From positions 868,001 through 932,000 of the forward strand of contig JAFFJZ010000012.1 of the NCBI GenBank assembly GCA_018340375.1: DNA of 64,000 bases, in the 5' to 3' direction. This document shows positions 21,601 through 33,200 of this stretch, piece by piece; the first letter of the stretch is position 1; each line of letters starts with the position of its first letter. Position numbers and translations under genes: made by a program. The notes under the pieces were generated by a model. The model saw nothing but the letters and a program-made list of their open reading frames with translations, was not told the DNA's origin and ran no database searches. The stretch comes from Gonatopus flavifemur (Eukaryota; Arthropoda; Insecta; Hymenoptera; Dryinidae).

Positions 21601-24600
21601 TATAGCCTTGAGCTCTTCCAGCGATGCAGTCTTTATCTCTTCAATCGTTGCAAATCTCCGTCCTTTCATAGGTCTCTTTAGTTTTGGGAACAAGAAAAAG
21701 TCACATGGGGCCAAATCCGGTGAATATGGTGGCTGAGGCATGATTGTGGTGTTGTTTTTGGCCAAAAAATCTCTCACAAGCAAAGATGAGTGAACAGGAG
21801 CATTATCGTGATGCAAAAGCCATGAATTATTTTTCCACAATTCTGGACGTTTTCTTCGTATTGCTTCTCGCAAACGGCGCATAACTTCAAGATAATACTG
21901 TTTATTGACCGTACGACCATATGGTAAGAACTCCTGATGCACCACGCCATGGTAATCGAAGAAAACAGTGAGCAAAACTTTGACATTTGATCGAACTTGC
22001 TGTGCTTTTTTCGGTCTTGGCTCATCTGGGGTCTTCCATTGGGACGATTGGACTTTGGTTTCGACATCATAACCATATACCCATGATTCGTCATCAGTTA
22101 TGACCCTTTTGAGTAAATCTGGGTCGTCGTTGACGTCATTCAACAGTTCTTGAGCGATGCTCATGCGACGGTTCTTTTGGTCAAAATTTAGCAATTTCGG
22201 AACAAACTTCGCTGACACACGTCTCATGCCCAAAACGTTAGAAAAAATTTCATGGCACGAGCCAAGCGATCAACCAACATCCTCAGCAACTTCTCTGATA
22301 GTGATTCGACGATTTTCCAAAACAATTTTCTTCACTGCTTGAACGTTTTCATCAGTTGTTGACGTGCTTGGGCGTCCAGAGCGAGGCTCGTCATTGGCAT
22401 CTTCCCGGCCATCTTGGAAGAGTTTGTACCCCTTATAAACATTTTTTTTACTCAGAACAGTTTCACCGTATGCTACTGTCAACATTTTAAGTGTTTCGGA
22501 GCACTTTATTTTATTTGTTACACAAAATTTGATGCAAATCCTTTGATCCATATTTTTCGATAGCAAGAAATCGCCGAGCACGCAAAACACTTATAACCTT
22601 TACGCCTCTCACAACCAAACAAAAAATGCTATACACTTGAAACTTGGTACAGATGTTCGGGAAGAGTGTGCCAACATAACAAAACAAAAAAATCGATAAT
22701 TGAAAGTACGTTGCCCGCGAAATTTGAAAAGTCACCTTACTTTTTGAACACACCCCGTACATTAATATTTGACCATTTAGTCACTTCAGTGGTTGGTTGA
22801 TTCAAAAAATTTGACATGAATGATCTCAATAACTTTTAGTTTTTCAACGACTGTCATTTACAAAATGTCTGAAGATTCATTTAGATTCAGGAAGTGTGTC
22901 AAGCTTGATGGAAAACAAAAATTCTTTATACCCATAAAATTACTGAAAGTTGAACTCAGATGAAAATATTGCGCAATAATAGTTTTGAATTAGAGGAATA
23001 AGATTGAAAGATAGAAGCATGAAGAAATGCACAAGTTTATGTTGTTGAAAAATAAAATCGGAGTGGGGTCTACTTTCATGATCCAACTGCCATAAGACTG
23101 ATGGAATTTTTACTAGCAGCGAAAACATGCAATACTGATGCTGACTGTCCATTCTTCTTTTGAACGAACAAGTCCACACGGCATCTTAGATTTCAAACAT
23201 GTATCAGACACATATCAATGTTGCATCCACATTATACATTGTAAATTCAACAAGGTCTTTTTTTCCGTGTATTGTATGACATGGGATGGATCATGCACAT
23301 AAGAATTGTACACGTATTTATTATGCACATACAAAAATTGAATTAAATTTGTTCACATATTAATTTTAGTTGTTCCTAATACGTTTGATAAATGTGCACT
23401 GATAGTCGTGCACAGTGAATTGTACACATGAAAAAAAATGAAAAATATAAAATGTAAGATTGTGCACCTTACATTTTGCACCTTTGGGGATATTCAATAT
23501 TGTTTTTTATGCGCAAGTAATCATGCACAAAATTTTTATTCACAACAACTTGCGCATAAAAAACAATATTGAACATTTTGCACCTTTGGGGATATTCAAT
23601 ATTGTTTTTTATGCGCAAGTAATCATGCACAAAATTTTTATTCACAACAACTTGCGCATAAAAAACAATATTGAATATTTCCAAAAGTGCAAAATGTAAG
23701 GTGCACAATCTTACATTTTATATTTCTCATTTTTTTTCATGTGTACAATTCACTGTGCACGACTATCAGTGCACATTTATCAAACGTATTAGGAACAACT
23801 AAAATTAATATGTGCACAAATTTAATTCAATTTTTTTATGTGCATAATAAATAAGTGCACAATTCTTATGTGCATGATCCATCCCATGTCTATTGTATTT
23901 TATTTCAAATTTGATGTATTTCATACTTTGATTACTCAATGGTTTTGGAATACATAACTTATGAGATGTGTCTTAAATATGCAATGTACTGTTCATTAAC
24001 AGCGCCGTATATAGGGTAGGGCAGAAGGGGCCTGAGCCAAGGGCGAAAGCCTTGAGGGGGGGGGGCAAAATCGGAGGCCAAGGTCTTTTTTTAGATATTC
24101 AGATAATCTTTGAGGGATCTATTGTTATTGGGGTACTATGATATATAAAAGATCGCAAAAACCAGGGTTTCGCCCCGGGCGCGAAAATTCCAAGCTACGG
24201 CTCTGTTCATTAACCTATCACTCTCGTCGCAAATACATGTAAAATATGTGTTGTTGAAGTTTGAATCGTGTATTGAAACGAATTAATAATCGAATAATAA
24301 AATACTTAAATGTTGAAGTTCCAAAATCTTGCAGTACATTTTTTAAACGACGTTTCCAGTTGCGAGGAATTAATATGAGAAAATGAATAACGATGATCCA
24401 TCAGATTTTGTGAGTGCACGGAGAGAAATTTCGAGGGCTCATGGCGTAAAAATTTTCCATGTTTCCATCGCTCAAAGTATCACGGGATAATCGCATGGTC
24501 CCGAGCGTTGATCGCAATGCGCTAACCTTCAAAGGCATAAAACTACGGATTTGTTTCGTGTTATAATCCATACTTCGAACACGTGTCTAGTTTCACGTCA

Positions 24601-27100
24601 TTATGCCTCCGAATTTCTCTCCGTGTGTGAACTTTCGTTTCGTTTCGATAAACGATTCAAACTTCAAGAATATTAAAATATCATATCATCATCGTTATAA
24701 ATTATAACCTAATTTATGAAATTTCATTCTCTAATATCAATTGAATATAACTGCGATTATTTATGCTTTTGCGGTTAAGCAGTGAATTTCAAGTAAACAT
24801 TGTGTGTACTTCTACGAAAATTATCCCTTATTCCTGCTCATTTAGCACACGATGAGATATTACCAATGTGTGTATTTTTTATATTTTCAAGTATTCAAAA
24901 ACAAATAGACTCGAACATCAAAAAAAACATTTAATCAAACTGAAATTGGTGAAATATTGAAACGTGCTGAAACTATGAATACCTTATAACTATCAAAAAG
25001 TAATTATTTCACACAAGGTATGTGTAGATCAGAAGTAAGGGGTAGGAATAGTAACATAGAGATTCAAGGATCGATTCCGATTGAGGAGTGTGGTTGTTTA
25101 TTTCTTTTCTCAGTGTATATTTTACACATGCTTTATATAAGTTTTCCATCATAGCATAGGTTTGACTTTTTTTTTCAATACTCATTTTTATGTGTGAAAG
25201 TGTAGCAGTTCATGAAAAATCCTGTACAATATTTCACCTATAACAGGGTTATGCATTAGCATATATGCTAAAATAGGAGATTATTTTATTCTATAAAATA
25301 ATCTTAAATTAATATGATCTTGATGTGCGAATATGATTGTTTTTCATTCAACAAGCACTCAGAAATAGTAGAATAATGCTCAAATATATTAAAATGATCA
25401 AAGCGTGTATATCAAGCAAATTTTCTTATTATTATCGCCGTCGAGATCAAGACAAGACCAAGACAAGACCAAGACAAGACAAGATCAAGACAAGACCAAG
25501 ACTGGGGTTAGCAAGATCGAGACAAGATCGAGACGAGACTCGAAATTTGCATATTTTCGAGACCAAGACAAGAAGTTGTATGATCTCGTCTTGTCTTGTC
25601 TTGTGTCCACCCCTAGAAGTTTCCCATTTATTAAATAACACGTATAACAATTAAATAAAAAATTCGTATATTTACGGGCCATGAAAGTCTGTGCTTTTTT
25701 TTCTACTTTCATGGCCCGTGAATATGCAAATTTTTGACTTTGAAAAATCGATTCTGTAATGATTTTTTAAAGAATTTAATACCCTACAAGAATCTGCCTG
25801 GGAAAAATTTTCATCTCAACCAGTTCGAAAGTTATGGCATTTTTAATGCGAGCAATATGTTTACGTGTCATTCAAATGGGAAATTTCAAATGCTCACCGA
25901 CAACTTTTAAAATTGAGCTAAAAATTCTGCCAAACGGAGGAATTTTTTTTCTCGGTATATGGATCCATTTTAACCCATAGATTCGATAGGTTCGTTTTTC
26001 TGGCTCACCCTCATATATATATATATATATATATATAGGTATATATTTCTATAATTTTTGTTCTTATGGAATTTTTGAATTTTAGCGTCACTTTCTCACT
26101 CCTCTGCAAATAAAGTATTGTACTCTACAATTTAGAAGGGTAGTTTAATCATTCAACGCAATCGGATAACAGATGATTATTATAGGTATGAACATAGACC
26201 ATAACGCAAAACCTAAAAATCATGTGGCCTCTGTTTCCGGATCGGATTATCCTGTTGGAATGTCTTGCATTTCGAGAGAAGCTAAAAAATTCAAAACCCG
26301 ACCCCACGTAACGGTAGGTTAAAATAAGAGAGATTCAGAAATCATGAAACTACACGGAAAAATCAAGTTTATTAATATATTCAGAAAAATGACTGTGATC
26401 GTAGTAAATTCACCGTCAGTCGATAGTTTCACTATGAAAAATAACGATGAGAGTATCAGCTTTGAGTATTTATACTACGAATTTTTTGTAGATTCGCTCC
26501 GAAGATTTTTCAGCGATGCTCTTTTTTCCCTAATTTGATAGTCATTATTCGAAATAATAATAAACTCAGTGACGAAAATTCAGTCACATTTGATTTAATT
26601 AACCCGGATTAACATTGCTATTTTCATTACAAGAATGGTAATTTGCACGTGAAACGAATGATTTTCAGTTCGATATACCAAAAACGGTGCGAGAAACTTG
26701 GGCGGACGTCAATGGTCTACGTCTGGCGTTCCAAACTTACGTGAGAACGCCCCGATACGATCTCAGAGTCTCCGTCCAGTATAAAGGTTCCCTGTTCATA
26801 AAGATGTGGGGAACGGTAAAGCGACAATTCTCAAAATTTCAATTCCACTTCACGTAGACGTAATAATTGAATCATCAAATTTTACAGGTCATGTGTGAAG
26901 AATGGAACCCAGAGATAATTGATTTCCTAAGTACCCAGAGCACTATCCCGCCAGGACAATTTAGAACGGAATTCGCAGCTGCGAATCTAAAAGATTTCGC
27001 GAGAATTTTCAATTGCTCGGCTAAAGCTCGGCTGAATCCAAAGACGAAATGTTATTTGTGGGGTCAGAACGATCCCGATAATCGTAACGACATTTGGTGA
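18657..27100 (+). CDS. Neprilysin-like M13 family protein, C-terminal exons, probable pseudo-protease
   Basis: Eight exons join in frame: 18657-18824, 18905-19014, 19089-19150, 20496-20547, 20995-21062, 26186-26313, 26669-26815 and 26888-27100 (TGA). They encode about 316 residues aligning with the C-terminal part of M13 zinc peptidases. Landmarks are LTGYPYWYSNEALFEKYY, IPAALMQQPFYETNF, SGRIGFQLAREMMRMFDD, ETWADVNGL and the closing CSAKARLNPKTKCYLW. In active members the zinc helix is HExxH. Here it reads REMMR, so both histidine ligands are arginine while the glutamate remains; the third-ligand motif ExxxD (ETWAD) is kept. Loss of peptidase activity is inferred. Such secreted or membrane proteins occur in insect blood, testis and parasitoid venom. 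The ~400-residue N-terminal part is not visible, lying further upstream or lost. The first donor (gttaga) is weak; the other borders are standard. The 5.1-kb intron 5 is full of transposons. Confidence 0.85.
19383..19469. mobile_element. Miniature element, CCC-ended
   Basis: It starts CCCTAGCAGAAATTAGCACC and ends in an imperfect mirror (GGTGTTGATTTCTAC). Its middle, TCAACGTTGTTTCGAGCTT, is shared with the element at 39477-39547. It lies in an intron of the M13 gene. Confidence 0.5.
20030..20251. mobile_element. CACTGAGAA-ended miniature element
   Basis: The ends are CACTGAGAAGAAG and the mirror of CACTGAGAAAAAGG. An inner inverted repeat is built on TATTTGCTTACGG. The flanks TA and CA match at one of two positions. 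It is intronic in the M13 gene. Confidence 0.55.
21436..22757 (-). mobile_element. Full-length mariner element
   Basis: Inverted ends CGAGGTGTGTTCATAAAGTA (left) and the mirror of CGGGGTGTGTTCAAAAAGTA (right) are flanked by TA on both sides (21434-21435 and 22758-22759). At 1,322 bp the length is normal for mariner. It sits inside the hAT-type element in an intron of the M13 gene. Confidence 0.95.
21490..22551 (-). pseudogene. mariner transposase with a single internal stop
   Basis: The frame from ATG (22549-22551) to the stop at 21490 spans 354 codons with no frameshift and one TGA at codon 94 (22270-22272). An N-terminal HTH region (RSGRPSTSTTDENVQAVKKI) precedes the catalytic domain: TDDESWVYGYD, HHDNAPVHSS and YSPDLAPCDFFLFPKL. 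The last two aspartates are separated by 34 residues, giving the DD34D signature. One base change separates this copy from an open frame, so it is a young insertion. Confidence 0.92.
23278..23890. mobile_element. Palindromic element with 8-bp target duplication
   Basis: The ends GACATGGGATGGATCATGCA are mirrored, and the flanks are a perfect TATTGTAT duplication (23270-23277 and 23891-23898). Arms of about 190 bp surround a core holding two head-to-tail copies of a ~115-bp unit that is itself palindromic. An 8-bp duplication fits hAT or P superfamilies. The 79-codon frames on both strands reflect the palindrome. Confidence 0.8.
24000..24205. mobile_element. Short hAT-type element
   Basis: The ends CAGCGCCGTATATAGGG and the mirror of CAGAGCCGTAGCTTGGAA are flanked by a perfect 8-bp duplication TTCATTAA (23992-23999 and 24206-24213). 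The interior has a run of about ten G and no coding frame. Confidence 0.75.
24417..24625. mobile_element. CACGGAGAGAAAT-ended miniature element
   Basis: The inverted ends CACGGAGAGAAATTTCGAGG and CACGGAGAGAAATTCGGAGG are flanked by TG on both sides. It is a member of the CAC-ended group seen elsewhere in the window. Confidence 0.7.
26013..26037. repeat. (AT)n microsatellite
   Basis: An uninterrupted AT dinucleotide run in intron 5 of the M13 gene. Confidence 0.9.
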
Positions 27101-27139
27101 TCACTTCGATACCGCGTGATCCAATTTTATTCCAAATGA

Positions 27140-27145
27140 AATAAA
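27140..27145 (+). terminator. Poly(A) signal of the M13 gene
   Basis: AATAAA lies 40 nt after the TGA at 27098-27100, giving a very short 3' untranslated region. Confidence 0.6.
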
Positions 27146-29181
27146 TGCATGTGACAAAAACTGTGTCTCAATTTCATATACAACCTTTTGTATCCGAGTA
27201 TCATAAACCATTCGTACCATGCCGCGTTAAACTCGCTCGATCACGTTCCGAGACGTTTTTACGGTACTCTACGAGATGTCACTGGTACGTACTTGCAAAG
27301 ACCTCGCGGGTCGAAGAAGAAAAGGGTAGTTTTCACGTCGATAGGGGTGAATGCATGGCTCGCGTGAATTTCGCAAACCAGTGTGCCGAGAACAAGAGAG
27401 TATTTCGCAGGACTTTGAACAAAAAATGTAATACGATCGATATGATCCCCGAAGATTCTTGGATTTGATCATTTTTAACGATCTTACGAAAAACGTCGAT
27501 CGATCTTGAGGATCTTGAGAGTATTTAGAGGAAGTTTATTTGTCACGAGAAAGTAAAATTCGATCGATTCGATACTGCTAACGAATCAGCTGTTTCGGAA
27601 TACTTTATATACGTATCTCGCGAATAATGCACGTGTGTGCATAATGCACATAACCTGGCGTTGTGGTGATTTTTTTCTATCGTCAACGACAAACAAGTGT
27701 GTTCCTCCGAGCGTCATCGAGATTGGCTTTTGAGTAGTGTTTTTTTGGGACAAGAGTGATGTGGTCTCGTGCGCCGCAAGTACGTGATGTCAAGGAGGGA
27801 AAAGGTAAATGTTTGACTCGAAAGAACTTTGATTGATAGAGAAACACCCGATAGACTTGAAATTTTATATTTTTGAATATCTATTGCTCACGAACATCAC
27901 ATATATTTATACTTGTATTCTTTTGTTTAATATATATAGTACATTAATATTCGTGTTCTACTTTCTTTATTTAAAGTACGTTAGGATTATGTAACGTATC
28001 ATTGTTTCATGTTTCCGAATGTTGTGGTAATATGCGATGATAGACAAAGAAAATATAAATATAAAAATAAAGAATAAATATTACATCGGCAAAGAAAGAA
28101 AATATTTCGTCATTACTTTGTACATACAAAATCGATATTCGATTTCCCAACGATATCACGTTACAGGGTGGTTTGTGTCCTTACATCATCGTCTTACACC
28201 TACCACCTCAAAATCATTCGCTATTACATCGGTTCGAAATCCTTACGCTCAATAGCACCGCTGTTTATTTATTTCAACATAATTTGATAAATCACTTGTA
28301 TGAAATTTCAATGGCATTCTTTTTCTACTCAATTCTTGTGATACGAATCTCATATGCGATACATTAACGTTATGTAACGCGATTTAAATGTCAATAGCTG
28401 GAATATTACATCCACCGTAGAATCCCGTATCGCTGCGTAGAGGAAAAAAATAGTGAGGTCAATTCAACTACATCACGAGGTTAGACACGTTCGAATCGAT
28501 GTGGAGGTTGAATTAAATCACCCACGTGCTTCATATTCTACACGAGCGAATAGTAAATTCAAATAGAGTACATCATAGATTCCATGGTAACTTTTTTTCA
28601 ATAATAGATCAGCGATTATGAGTGAATCGCGTGGGTCCAATTTTCCAGTTCGACAGATCGAGTTTGAGAATCATTTTCTTCTCAACTTTGATTCGGTTGA
28701 TCCGTTTATCTATCGAGATTAATACGATTGAGAGGAAAGGAATTTTCAATCTCTCAAACACACTCAACGATTTCTCTTCTTTTCATCGTCGCGTATAAGA
28801 TATATATATATATATATATGTATATGTATATATATCAGCAGGGAGAAAAGGAAGTAGAAACGGTGTGGTATATGGCAGACTGTACAACAAAGCTCATACG
28901 AGACGCCTACACCGAATAATTGCATAGTATCGCGTGTATGTAATTTCGAGTACCATTCAAATTATACGAAGGCTGAGAATTTTTACTGGAATAACGAGAT
29001 TTTGTAATTCCAAATTGAGCTTGATCGGGAGAAGTCTGAAATTAACATATTCCAAAAGTTAGGGAGATGCTAAAATATAGGGCTAAAAAACATATCCTAG
29101 CTTTACATATCACATTATTTCACTAGTTTTTACGATCTAATGTTACTAATGAAATTGTTCAATGAAATTGATTGGTAATTA
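27146..29181. other. Non-coding interval downstream of the M13 gene
   Basis: No recognisable protein. A frame of 107 codons (27145-27468) has no visible family features. A donor-like AAAAG|gtaaat at 27805 could end an untranslated first exon of the downstream transporter, but nothing else supports it. A TA-rich microsatellite lies at about 28800-28830. Confidence 0.3.
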
Positions 29182-29185
29182 TTAA

Positions 29186-30266
29186 CCCTAGGACTCCACT
29201 CTGGGATGGGCTATACCCCAAATGATTTTGACATGTTTATCGATATAAGTGAATATTAGTTTCTTCAAAATTTTCACGCATAGTTTTAGAAAAAACAGAT
29301 GTCCCAACGATCAAAATTAAGGGGTTACCCCCACTTGTAGCGCAAAAAAAGGCCTTTTTCATGAAATTTTTCAAAGAAAACTACAAAACTTTTTTAATCG
29401 ATCAATATATCATTTCAAAGAACACATCTTGAAGAACTTTCAGTGATTTTTTTATTGAAAAATATTACATGCTTTAGTGGCAAATGGCCGTCAAAAACAT
29501 AATGTTTTTATGTATACGGTTTGCGGTGACCAACATTGCGGTGAAGCGGATCATCTGAAACAAAAAATGTAGATGGATTTAGTCAAATATAAGTATAAAC
29601 TAGTCTTCAATCGAAGGATTTAAAAAAATATTCGTTTTTCACAAAATGGCGGACAGTCAAAATTAATGGTTCGATTTTAACGGAAAAAAACGGCTGTTTT
29701 TTTCGAAACAAAAAATCGAACGATCAAAGACTACATTTTTATGTATTAAATAAGCCTGCAGAATTTCAAGAAGATCGGTTCATTAGTGTTTGAGTAATAT
29801 TGGTCACCGACTTCAGAAATCCCATTTCGAGAAAAACGCGTTTAAAGTTTCAATCTCAGTTTACACGAAGAAAATATTTTTTTTTTGTAAACTTACATAG
29901 AGTCATCTATTCCGGGTCCATACAGAAGTTCCACTTGCAAAACGGAAATTTGGTGTTGCCTTCGTAACATTCTTCCTTCACGAGTGCTCTCGGCCGCCAG
30001 GCGGCAGACTAGCCGGTCGTTTACACAACGGATTCTTCTCTTTCAACGCTCATATCTCAGTCAATTTTGTTCAGATCGACTTGGAATCTTCAGGACATAT
30101 TCTCAGATACTTATACTTAAACAAAATGCAATAAAAAAAAATCGATTTTTTCAAAATTGCAAGTGGAGGTAACCCCTTAAGAGAATAACGGTGGTTCCAG
30201 CATGGGGTATGTGAGACAAAGTGTGGTGTTTTTGTTTCATTTAGATTAGTGTCTGTAATCCTAGGG
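29186..30266. mobile_element. piggyBac-type non-autonomous element
   Basis: CCCTAGGACT at the left and the mirror ATCCTAGGG at the right are flanked by TTAA on both sides (29182-29185 and 30267-30270), as for piggyBac insertions. A second, inner inverted pair, AAGGGGTTACCCCCACTTG and GCAAGTGGAGGTAACCCCTT, lies at about 29328 and 30158. No transposase frame is present. Confidence 0.75.
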
Positions 30267-30270
30267 TTAA

Positions 30271-33200
30271 GGAGGGAATACTCAGCTGTTAGAAACCCAG
30301 AATCTTGCGGTACAATCCTTAAACGATGTTTCCAGTTCCAAGAAGTTGATTCGAGAAAATAAATACCCCTGATTTATCAAATTCTATGAGTTTGAATTTT
30401 CGTTTCGTTTCTATGAACGATTCAAATTTCAAGAACTTTTTTTTGACGTGCAAATAAGCTTCTTCTCGGGTCTCCAAAATATATAATTCCTATCGTGAAG
30501 CTTGACACATAAGTCGTTGGAATCTGTGATCTATTTATATTAGATTTAAGAGGGTGTCTACATTAGAAAGAAAAAAATCAATGGTTTTGAAACGTGATGT
30601 CTGAAAGTACAATGACGTGAATTTGACAGAATATAGAAATTGGGCACAATTCGAAATCCACTTAGGAAGAGAGGATCGTGAGTTACGTCGAGTGAATGCT
30701 ACTCTTCAGTCCAAATTGAGTAGTGTTGAACTTAGTATGTGATGATCTCGATACAAGAAGAATTGTGTTTCGTGTGAAAAGAATGAATCGAAGAAGCTGA
30801 ACTTCTTGCAGGAAACATATTATTTTTTAGATTGCTCTAAGAGCTCTAAAAAAAGTCATAAGCTTTTATCGAAAGTAATGATGAATTCAAAAATTTCTCC
30901 TGCATTGCATGCACGATTAAATCCCACAGAATTATTTGAAACACGAAAACACGGTTGTTTTTCCACAGTTCACGAGTATAGCTTCTATATAAGAATTAAT
31001 GGGATACCAGCGGCCCCTGACGATGCAACGCAAGTCAAATTTTTTCTGACGAATCATTCAAAAATAAAGCAACAAAAGTAAAATATCGCTCTGTACAAGC
31101 CATCTTTATTGATCACAGAACGTCTATACAGAGCGATACTTTGATTCGATTCCTCCGTTTTCGAGTACTTTGTCAGGATAGTTTTGCTTGTGTCCTTGTC
31201 TAACCAATGGGCCTGGTTGTATGTTCAGGGGGCGCAAAATTTTTTCCAACTTCCAATTCAGGACAATTCCTTAACCCTTCGAGTACACACAGGCGCGAAT
31301 TCGCACCAACCATTTTCATACTTTCCGTTTTTCGACAAAAATTGATTTCATTCTCGCGTTTTTTTCACTAATCAAATGAAATATTTGTGAATTTTCTTTC
31401 ATGCCACGTTAATCTACACAGTTTTCCTTTCAGATTGAAAGAAAGGAGGTCAAATTGGTCGAATAGGAACCGAGTTATCAATTGGTGAAGTTGTATGGTG
31501 CGAAAGGATGTGTGTACTTGAACGGTTAAGAAGTAGTTGAAAAATTAGTATGTTTGGAATAAGAGTCCACCGTTCGATACGACTTTATTGTGAAAGATTC
31601 AACGATAATGTACAAAACAGAAAATTGTCGGATTGGCAGATGAAATCAGGAAAATCTTGGCCAATCGAGTCATTCACCGGTCCACCTCCACAGCAAAATA
31701 CTGGGTATTCACTGAGTCAAACAAGCGAAATAAGTCACCCCTCGGCTACCATCCCTAAACATATAAACTTGTAATTCAACATGCTAATGTCAAAATAGAT
31801 AAGTCAACGAACTCGCTGTTCCAGTTGGCGAGTATAAAGTTCCGCCACCAAACTAGCAAACTTCGAAGCTTCCAGTCAGGTTCAGTTAGAATCATTTATT
31901 CTTTTCGTACAAGAGTAGGTCTTAAAGCCACCTAGGATTTCTGGTTTGACCTTTCTGCCGTACGAAAGCAGGAACCAGAACGATCTCTTCCAGGGATATG
32001 ACACTATACACTTGAAAGCGTCAATGTTTTTGCTATAGAACTTTTCTTCTTTTATACCGACGTGTACAATACTTTGGCGCTTATATTGGTTACTTTAGCC
32101 AAGTAAGGTGATCTTCGCAACTGCAATCAACGCAATGCTTTTTTGATTAACTAGTTCAAGGACAGAATTACAAAGATTTCCACGATATATATGATTTGTA
32201 ACGCGAATTCTTACATTCCTTTGTAATTCCTTATGTGATGCCGTATCCAACGAACACAGGAATACAAATTCTACTGGAAGTGAACCGATTACAGAAATTT
32301 TCGAATCATAACAACAACTCAACTTCCTTGTTTCTTAAAAACAAGTAAAGTTTTCGATCGAATTATGATATTTTTTTCAGTATGAATTTTCGATCAAGCA
32401 TCGACGAGGGAATGACAACGAGAATTTACAATTGACCTCTGACCCGCTTCAATGATGAATCTGCTTGTGTACTTCGACATAACGTGACTTATTATTATCA
32501 CCGATGATCTCACGATTCTTCGCTATCTCGATAGAAAGAAATAATTGTTACATTAATCTCACTATCAACTTTTTGGAGAAAAACTGTTGGAATGGATTTT
32601 TCGATTCGATTCCAGGCGAGAACCGCTTACTCGCACAAACATGCAATGTATCAATTAGTAACGAGTAACCTAATTTCTTTTGTCTTTTCCGCTATTCTCG
32701 ATACCAAAGTGGAACTTGAAAGATTACTTTGAAAATTCAACAAACGACACGTTTGACGAAGGAATTGATTTCCCCGAATTAACAGACGAAGTGAAGTATA
32801 TTCGACTCGAATCCACAAAGTATAGGCAAGTGTTGCTAAACATATATCATAATGATTTGTATTTGTTATTGATTCAAACTCTTGAATCATAGAGTTTTTA
32901 TCAATCGAGTTTGATTCATTTAGAAATTCAAAACTGCGGTCAAAGATCGTACAATTTGTACACAGACGTTGAACGGTAGCCAAAATCATACATTCTATTC
33001 CAATCTCCTGTGAGGGTGTGTGCGTTTGCGAGCGTGTGCATTCAAGTTCATAAAGAAAGCAATAGAAAGAGTACAAGCGGTTCACACAGTAGAAAGAGTA
33101 TAAGCAGAAGAATACGCGTATTAAGTGTATGTAAGTCCGGTTAAATCACGTGATATATATACACGCTGTACAGATTCTCTGGTAGTAGGGCATACCCCGT

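Larger units (their letters stand above)
21238..25615. mobile_element. hAT-type element with AAGACC minisatellite ends
   Basis: The termini TAGGGGTGGACCCAAGACC and the mirror of TAGGGGTGGACACAAGAC are flanked by an 8-bp duplication with one mismatch, GAAGTTCC (21230-21237) and GAAGTTTC (25616-25623). Both ends run into ~11-bp repeats of the type CAAGACAAGAC (21270-21340 and 25443-25600) in inverted orientation. No hAT transposase was found. A mariner, a palindromic element and two miniature elements lie inside. Without the two larger nested copies it would be about 2.4 kb. Confidence 0.65.
21170..25995. repeat. Older inverted-repeat pair around the hAT element
   Basis: TAAAATGGATCTATACCGAG followed by an A-run (about 21190-21219) is mirrored at about 25939-25975, just outside the hAT-type element. 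This suggests an older element into which the hAT copy inserted. Boundaries are imprecise. 25675-25718 also holds a 14-bp palindrome (CGGGCCATGAAAG with its mirror). Confidence 0.4.

Noticed and set aside
23460..23708. Two 79-codon frames on opposite strands with almost the same peptide
   Set aside because: The region is a tandem palindrome, so both strands read alike. No coding signal.
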